The notes beneath the pieces are model-generated. The model was not told the origin of the DNA, searched no databases, and saw nothing but the letters and a program-made list of their open reading frames with translations. A stretch of 17,872 nucleotides of DNA from DAIOGN01 sp036745245 (GTDB taxonomy: Bacteria > Zixibacteria > MSB-5A5 > JAUVRN01): contig DAIOGN010000068.1 of NCBI GenBank assembly GCA_036745245.1, forward strand, positions 1 to 17,872, in the 5' to 3' direction. The translations under genes were made by a program, and so were the position numbers. Shown here one piece after another: positions 14,350-17,872 of this stretch. Positions within the stretch are counted from its first letter, which is position 1, and each line of letters starts with the position of its first letter.

Positions 14350-14376
14350 CCGTCCCCGGTCAGCCGGCCGGGACGG
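14350..14376 (-). terminator. Candidate terminator downstream of the histone gene
   Basis: CCGTCCC (14350-14356) and GGGACGG (14370-14376) form a 7-bp stem with a 13-base loop, starting 5 bases after the histone stop. The minus strand continues TTGTAGGAATC, so the U-tail is weak. A further GGGACGG at 14320-14326 could pair with the same CCGTCCC, giving two competing hairpins. Confidence 0.4.
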
Positions 14377-14381
14377 CCGTT

Positions 14382-14576
14382 CTACGAATCGAAATCGCGG
14401 TCCATGACGGTTTTGCGGCCGTCGGACTTGGCGCGCTCAATGGCCTGCGAGCAGAGCTGCTTTACCGCCTGCGACAGGCGCGGGGCCACATTGCCTGCCG
14501 TGTTCATGCCGCTTGTGTCCTTGATGTACTTCTTCAGCTTGGATACAACGACCAGCACATCAGCTGCTTCAGACAT
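14382..14576 (-). CDS. Bacterial histone (single histone-fold protein)
   Basis: This is a 64-aa protein with the helix-loop-helix pattern of a minimal histone fold and no tails. VVVSKLKKYIKDTSGMNTAG covers the first helix and the loop. RLSQAVKQLCSQAIERAKSDG covers the long central helix. RKTVMDRDFDS is the DNA-contact loop (R-x-T-V) plus the last short helix. The pattern matches the small DUF1931/Bdellovibrio-type bacterial histones, which form dimers and bind or coat DNA. ATG 14576 has GGAGG six bases upstream (14583-14587). It is a single gene between the GNAT and secreted-protein genes with hairpins after it, so it probably has its own transcript. Chromatin organisation is the likely role, from the family. 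Confidence 0.87.
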   Translation of the reverse strand: MSEAADVLVVVSKLKKYIKDTSGMNTAGNVAPRLSQAVKQLCSQAIERAKSDGRKTVMDRDFDS

Positions 14577-14582
14577 GTCCGT

Positions 14583-14587
14583 CCTCC
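14583..14587 (-). promoter_or_regulatory. Ribosome binding site of the bacterial histone gene
   Basis: The minus strand reads ACTGGAGGACGGAC before the ATG, with a spacing of six bases. This consensus-like site suggests efficient translation, as expected for an abundant DNA-binding protein. The 128 bp upstream of it (to 14714) hold a C8 run and GC-rich stretches, with no promoter I can define. Confidence 0.6.
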
Positions 14588-14714
14588 AGTTTGCGTGTTT
14601 GATTCAGAACTCTGGCGGGCCGGCTGATGGGCCGGCCGGACCCCCCCCAATCGGGTTTCGTGCCGGATGCAAACTGCGGCAAGCCGCCCCCGCTGTCAAC
14701 CGTACAGCCACCCC

Positions 14715-15218
14715 TCAGGGAGCGGCCTCCAGAGGGTGGGCCGACTGGCACGGCAGGTGCATCACCATGATCAGGCAGGGGTTGACGTCACCCCACAGGC
14801 GGTTCTCCTCCAGCGGAACGAAACCGCACTTTTCATAAAACGCTCGCGTGGCGGCATACGCCCAGCTCTCCCTCGATGGCCCAAGGGTCTTCACCTGAAA
14901 GAACTTCACTCCCTCCTCCCACAGGAGGTGCTGTGCATGCCTCACGAGGGCAAGGCCGGTGCCGCGGCGGTGGTGCTCACGCAGGACGGCCAGAACCTGA
15001 ATCTCTACGGAGTGCGGATTGTGCCGGCGCAGCGTGATGAACCCGACGATGCGATCCTCCTGCGCGGCCACGTACGTGTCGAAGGTTTCGACGTCGCGCG
15101 CGTACGACACCAGGGCGGACTCGATGCCAAACCAGTCGGGCAGATCGCGCATCACGAGCTCGCAGGAGGATGCTTCGCCCGGCGCCAGTCGGCGAATCAC
15201 AAAGGGCGTGGGGTTCAC
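14715..15218 (-). CDS. GNAT-family N-acetyltransferase
   Basis: It transfers an acetyl group from acetyl-CoA to an amine. From the GTG at 15218 the protein has 167 aa. The first strand is FVIRRL. The acetyl-CoA pyrophosphate-binding motif is LREHHRRGTGLALV (R-x-x-G-x-G/A type), preceded by the strand VEIQVLAV. The C-terminal part has AYAATRAFYEKCGFVPLEE, the family's final helix and strand. The start is uncertain. An upstream GTG at 15308 would overlap the GlsB-type gene by 53 bp and add a Cys/Ser-rich segment unlike the family, so I prefer 15218, though it lacks a clear ribosome site. The gene follows the GlsB-type gene by 37 bp on the same strand. The substrate is unknown; no aminoglycoside signature is seen. 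Confidence 0.82.
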   Translation of the reverse strand: MNPTPFVIRRLAPGEASSCELVMRDLPDWFGIESALVSYARDVETFDTYVAAQEDRIVGFITLRRHNPHSVEIQVLAVLREHHRRGTGLALVRHAQHLLWEEGVKFFQVKTLGPSRESWAYAATRAFYEKCGFVPLEENRLWGDVNPCLIMVMHLPCQSAHPLEAAP

Positions 15219-15255
15219 TGCTTCTTCGACAGAGGCCTCATCGGCCGGCTGGAAT

Positions 15256-15567
15256 TCAGGCGCCGCGCCGGAACAGGAGGCGCCACACGAGCAGGATGAG
15301 AAACGCACCGGCCACCGCCGCGATGAACCCCGACACCTGGCCCGCGATGGTGATGCCGAAGACCTCGCCGAGGAACGTGGCCAGGTAGGAGCCGCCGATG
15401 CCGATCAGGCAGGTGACGATGATGCCCCCCGGATCTCTGCCCGGCATGATGATCTTGGCGACGATGCCTGAGACCAGGCCGATCACCACGGTGCCCACGA
15501 TCCCCATGGCGCCCAGCGATTCCAGCATCCCCTGAAGCGAGCCCGTGTCGATGTTCTGTGGGTCCAA
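15256..15567 (-). CDS. GlsB/YeaQ/YmgE-family small membrane protein
   Basis: This is a 103-aa inner-membrane protein of the transglycosylase-associated (YeaQ/YmgE/GlsB) family, linked to general and envelope stress in many bacteria. The reading shows MGIVGTVVIGLVSGIVAKIIMPGRDPGG (first helix plus the conserved P-G-R-D-P-G-G turn). Then come IIVTCLIGIGGSYLATFLG (second helix) and GFIAAVAGAFLILLVWRLLF (third helix). The start is a TTG at 15567 with AAGGAGG close upstream, inside the end of the amidotransferase gene. The longer open frame to 15654 is the shadow of that gene. About 20 residues precede the first helix, slightly more than in most relatives; an internal ATG at residue 14 is possible. 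Despite the old name it is not an enzyme. Confidence 0.88.
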   Translation of the reverse strand: MDPQNIDTGSLQGMLESLGAMGIVGTVVIGLVSGIVAKIIMPGRDPGGIIVTCLIGIGGSYLATFLGEVFGITIAGQVSGFIAAVAGAFLILLVWRLLFRRGA

Positions 15568-15572
15568 ACTCC

Positions 15573-15577
15573 CCTCC
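15573..15577 (-). promoter_or_regulatory. Ribosome binding site for the TTG start of the GlsB-type gene
   Basis: The minus strand reads TATATAAGGAGGGGAGT before the TTG. The TAA in it is the stop of the amidotransferase gene, so this site overlaps that stop and the two genes are closely coupled. Confidence 0.6.
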
Positions 15578-16303
15578 TTATATAGGTGAATGCTGGGCGG
15601 CCCGCGCCAGGCAGGCCTCCGCGAAGGCCCGGGCGAGAGGCGGCGTGACCCCACGCAGAGCCGCCCGCTCGGGCTGAAACAGGGTGGCCATGAAGAACGG
15701 ATGGCCGGAGAGTTCGAAGGCGCGAACCTCCCCTGCCCGATCCCGTCCCGTCACCTTCATTGGGCTTCCATCGAACAAGCGCTCCTGCTCGTTTGCCAGG
15801 CCGAAGGAGCAGTGATATTCCTCTTCGATCTCGAACGAACCATAGATGGTGGCCATTCTCGAACCCGGAGCAAGCCGGATGGTGCCTGACTTCTCCACGA
15901 GCGAACAGGAGAGCGGTGCGATGAGATGATGGTGTGATTCCGGGTCCACTTCGGCATGCACGAGGTGCGGCAGCTTCAACTCATGGTGCGCGAACTCGAG
16001 CAGCGCGTGCTGGAAGCCGCCGCACGTGCCGAGAAACGGGGTACCGGATTCACGCGCCCAGCGGATGGCGTCGAGGGCCGCCTGCATGTTTGCGTATGGA
16101 CTGGCCGGAACGCACCACACGCCATGAGATGCGTGGAGTTCGTCATGCGCCCCGCTGGCCAGCTGGGCCGTGTTGAACCACTGACACGAGAGCGGGACTG
16201 CGAGATCCCGGGCCGCCAGCTCGATGGCCCTGGGGATAGCCCGATGGGCGATGACAGCCGGTTGATGGTCGCCCACCAGCGCAATCCGAACGTCAGTTGG
16301 CAT
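15578..16303 (-). CDS. Stand-alone CTP-synthase-like glutamine amidotransferase domain
   Basis: This is a 241-aa class I glutamine amidotransferase fold that resembles the C-terminal half of CTP synthase without the synthetase domain. The nucleophile elbow is FLGTCGGFQHALLEFA (Cys94), exactly as in CTP synthase. The end of the domain reads SGHPFFMATLFQPER, where CTP synthase has HPFFVATQFHPE: the catalytic His is Gln210, while Glu212 of the triad remains. Normal glutaminase activity is therefore doubtful. It matches what databases call CTP synthase C-terminal region-related (seleno)proteins, some of which, as I recall, have Sec at the nucleophile; here it is Cys (TGC). It starts at ATG 16303. 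It lies 44 bp after the pirin gene and ends where the GlsB-type ribosome site begins. Its reaction is unknown. Confidence 0.85.
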   Translation of the reverse strand: MPTDVRIALVGDHQPAVIAHRAIPRAIELAARDLAVPLSCQWFNTAQLASGAHDELHASHGVWCVPASPYANMQAALDAIRWARESGTPFLGTCGGFQHALLEFAHHELKLPHLVHAEVDPESHHHLIAPLSCSLVEKSGTIRLAPGSRMATIYGSFEIEEEYHCSFGLANEQERLFDGSPMKVTGRDRAGEVRAFELSGHPFFMATLFQPERAALRGVTPPLARAFAEACLARAAQHSPI

Positions 16304-16347
16304 GCCGCCATCTAGCAACACGGCCGCCCTGGCCGGGCCAAGTGATT

Positions 16348-17247
16348 TCAGCGGCGGCGGATGAAGGTGCCGGCGCCCAATTCCGCGTAGGCCTGGCGGA
16401 GTTCTTCGTCGGTGTTCATGACGATCGGTCCGCGCCACGCCACTGGTTCCTTGAGTGGTTTGCCTGACACCAGAAGAAAGCGCATGCCGGAGTCGCCCGT
16501 GTGCACCGTGATCTCGTCGCCCGAATCGAATTGCACAAGCGACCGGTTGCCGGTGAGATCGAGTGTTTCCCCGCTCGGACCGGTCACTTCGGTGGCCACG
16601 GGCCGCGGTGCCGAGGCGTCGCGAAAGGATCCCTCGCCGTCGAAGACGTAAGCGAATGCGTTTCGCGAGCTCTCCACAGGCAGCGTGCGCCGGGTCCCGG
16701 GCGGCACGTACACGTCGAGATAGCGCGGATCGGCGGCGATGCCCTTCACGGGACCTTCCTGACCCCAGAAGGAGCCACACACGACTCGCACCTTCGTGCC
16801 GTCGTCGTCGGTGACCTCGGGAATGTCTCCCGCCAGCACATCCTGGTAGCGCGGCGCTGTCATCTTGTGCTCACGCGGAAGATTGGCCCACAGCTGAAAG
16901 CCATGCATGCGTCCTGCGCTGTCGCCCTTGGGCATTTCCTGGTGCAGAATGCCACTTCCGGCCGTCATCCATTGCACATCGCCTGCGCCCATGGTGCCAC
17001 GGTTGCCTAATGAGTCGCCGTGCTCGACGGTGCCTGCAAGCACATACGTGATGGTCTCGATGCCGCGATGCGGGTGCCAGGGGAAGCCCGCGAGAAAGTC
17101 TTCCGGTCGATCGTTTCTGAAATCATCCAGAAGCAGGAAGGGGTCGAACTCGTTGTTCCCGAAACCGAACGCGCGGCGCAGATGCACGCCGGCGCCCTCC
17201 AGGGTGGGACGAGACGCTGTGATTCTGCGAATGGGTCGGATGGACAT
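16348..17247 (-). CDS. Pirin family protein
   Basis: This is a 299-aa bicupin. The N-terminal cupin has FPWHPHRGIETITYVLAG and later GSGILHQEMP, giving the metal ligands His58, His60, His102 and Glu104, at positions close to those of human pirin. GTVEHGDSLGNRGTM and GDVQWMTAG between them are also pirin signatures. The C-terminal cupin (about 180-285) is less conserved, as usual. Bacterial pirins bind iron; some degrade quercetin, others regulate metabolic enzymes. From sequence alone I cannot choose. The start is ATG 17247 with a purine-rich GAGAGAG stretch upstream. The 83 bp between it and the STAS-like gene probably hold its promoter. Confidence 0.93.
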   Translation of the reverse strand: MSIRPIRRITASRPTLEGAGVHLRRAFGFGNNEFDPFLLLDDFRNDRPEDFLAGFPWHPHRGIETITYVLAGTVEHGDSLGNRGTMGAGDVQWMTAGSGILHQEMPKGDSAGRMHGFQLWANLPREHKMTAPRYQDVLAGDIPEVTDDDGTKVRVVCGSFWGQEGPVKGIAADPRYLDVYVPPGTRRTLPVESSRNAFAYVFDGEGSFRDASAPRPVATEVTGPSGETLDLTGNRSLVQFDSGDEITVHTGDSGMRFLLVSGKPLKEPVAWRGPIVMNTDEELRQAYAELGAGTFIRRR

Positions 17248-17330
17248 CTTGTCACTCTCTCTTGTCTGGCGTGTGCCTTTTGTACGCGTGACAGGCGACC
17301 CAGGTTCCCCGGGGCCGTGCCGAGCCCCTG

Positions 17331-17744
17331 TTACGCCGGACCCGGAAGCTCCAGCGGTCCCTGGATCCCCAGGAACTCGAGCGCGTCTCCGAGCGTTTTG
17401 AACACGGCCACCGTCTTTGTGCTGCGCTCATCCAGCTCACGGTGTGTCTGAAACATTCTCCCCAGGCCGAAGCTCAGATGCGCGGGGGCCACAATGGCAA
17501 ACTTCGATGCCTGGCCCGGGAGGTCCATCTCCGCGGCCAGCGTGGCCAGATCCTTGATGCGTTCCGGAGAAGGCAGGTGGATGTGTGCGACATGCGACAT
17601 GTCGACCAGCTCGTTGTACCCCGCCACTTCGGGCCGTGACCACACATCCTTCTGGTAGCCGAACACGTCGGAGTCCACCAGGTCGCCGTGACCTGCAGCC
17701 ACCACAAGCCGCAGGCCGTGGTCGATGCGGTAATGGATCGGCAT
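17331..17744 (-). CDS. STAS/SEC14-like (SpoIIAA-like) domain protein
   Basis: This is a 137-aa soluble protein with alternating strands and helices. It begins with MPIHYRIDHGLRLVVAAGHGDLVDSDVF, and later has YNELVDMSH, then KDLATLAAEM, then KFAIVAPAHLSFGLGRMFQ. This is the pattern of SpoIIAA-like (STAS/SEC14) proteins found singly in many bacteria, with the DxS turn that is phosphorylated in true anti-anti-sigma factors (VDMSH here). No anti-sigma partner is nearby, so a sigma-factor role is not supported. Its ATG overlaps the stop of the MarC-family gene in TGATG, so the two are translated together. The family call is by pattern, not by a strong motif. Confidence 0.7.
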   Translation of the reverse strand: MPIHYRIDHGLRLVVAAGHGDLVDSDVFGYQKDVWSRPEVAGYNELVDMSHVAHIHLPSPERIKDLATLAAEMDLPGQASKFAIVAPAHLSFGLGRMFQTHRELDERSTKTVAVFKTLGDALEFLGIQGPLELPGPA

Positions 17745-17872
17745 CAGGGACCCGCCAATTGCGGCATGAGCCCCTCGAGGAACATCTGCACCGCCACGGC
17801 CACGAGCACCAGGCCCATGAGCCGCTCCATGGCGATGAGTCCACGCGGACCGATGACGCGCGAGAGCCGGCT
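17744..17872 (-). CDS. MarC-family membrane protein, C-terminal end (partial)
   Basis: The last 42 residues of a membrane protein enter from the right edge. The visible part reads RVIGPRGLIAMERLMGLVLV, then AVAVQMFLEGL, ending LAGP. The pattern G..GL.A..RLMGL.L.AIAVQM...GL is the conserved end of MarC/YchE-family proteins, inner-membrane proteins with six helices whose transported substrate is mostly unsettled. The stop TGA overlaps the ATG of the STAS-like gene by one base. The rest lies outside the window. Confidence 0.75.
   Translation of the reverse strand, partial: SRLSRVIGPRGLIAMERLMGLVLVAVAVQMFLEGLMPQLAGP

Noticed and set aside
15219..15308. Longer GNAT start at the GTG 15308
   Set aside because: It would overlap the GlsB-type coding end by 53 bp and add a Ser/Cys-rich segment not seen in GNAT proteins.
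1..17872. CRISPR arrays, rRNA, tRNA, prophage or insertion-sequence transposases
   Set aside because: No spaced direct repeats, RNA-gene signatures, phage genes or transposase motifs were seen. The only mobile-like item is the palindrome at 6864-6956.

Overview
The window is high-GC bacterial DNA, roughly two-thirds G+C by eye, with frequent GTG and TTG starts. It has two 10-N scaffold gaps (2036-2045 and 10135-10144), so it is probably from a draft or metagenome assembly. Flagellar-type stator genes (motAB), a type IV prepilin, a bacterial histone, an eIF1/SUI1 protein and a SelW-like selenoprotein point to a free-living, probably motile bacterium of an under-sampled high-GC phylum. The sequence alone does not let me name the phylum. 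Apart from the SUI1 gene and the prepilin, every gene is on the minus strand.

Layout. 1-770: start of a nitrilase-family gene (cut by the window edge) and a small SET-domain methyltransferase, divergent from a SUI1 gene at 771-1115. 1117-2596: an MFS exporter interrupted by gap 1. 2728-6119: motA, motB and a membrane-GAF-GGDEF diguanylate cyclase, tightly packed. 6337-6867: an orphan prepilin divergent from motA, followed by a perfect 28-bp inverted-repeat element. 6959-13330: a run of eight co-directional genes: a selenoprotein, an ATP-grasp ligase, a metal-dependent amidohydrolase, a zinc-type oxidoreductase, a 3-hydroxyacyl-CoA dehydrogenase (interrupted by gap 2), a 4-TM membrane protein and leuC/leuD-type hydro-lyase subunits. 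Several are translationally coupled, which suggests one metabolic operon whose substrate cannot be read from the sequence. 13406-15567: a secreted protein of unknown function, a 64-residue bacterial histone, a GNAT acetyltransferase and a GlsB/YeaQ-type membrane protein. 15578-17872: a stand-alone CTP-synthase-like amidotransferase, a pirin, a STAS/SEC14-like protein and the end of a MarC-family gene.

The most notable item is a gene that ORF callers would miss. At 13112-13330 a Rdx/SelW-family protein carries an in-frame TGA at the redox position of its CxxU motif. A plausible bacterial SECIS hairpin follows directly. Other notable items are the bacterial histone, a SET methyltransferase about 14 kb away in the same genome, the palindromic element between the prepilin and leuD, an amidotransferase whose catalytic His is Gln, and evidence that both scaffold gaps are imperfect joins.
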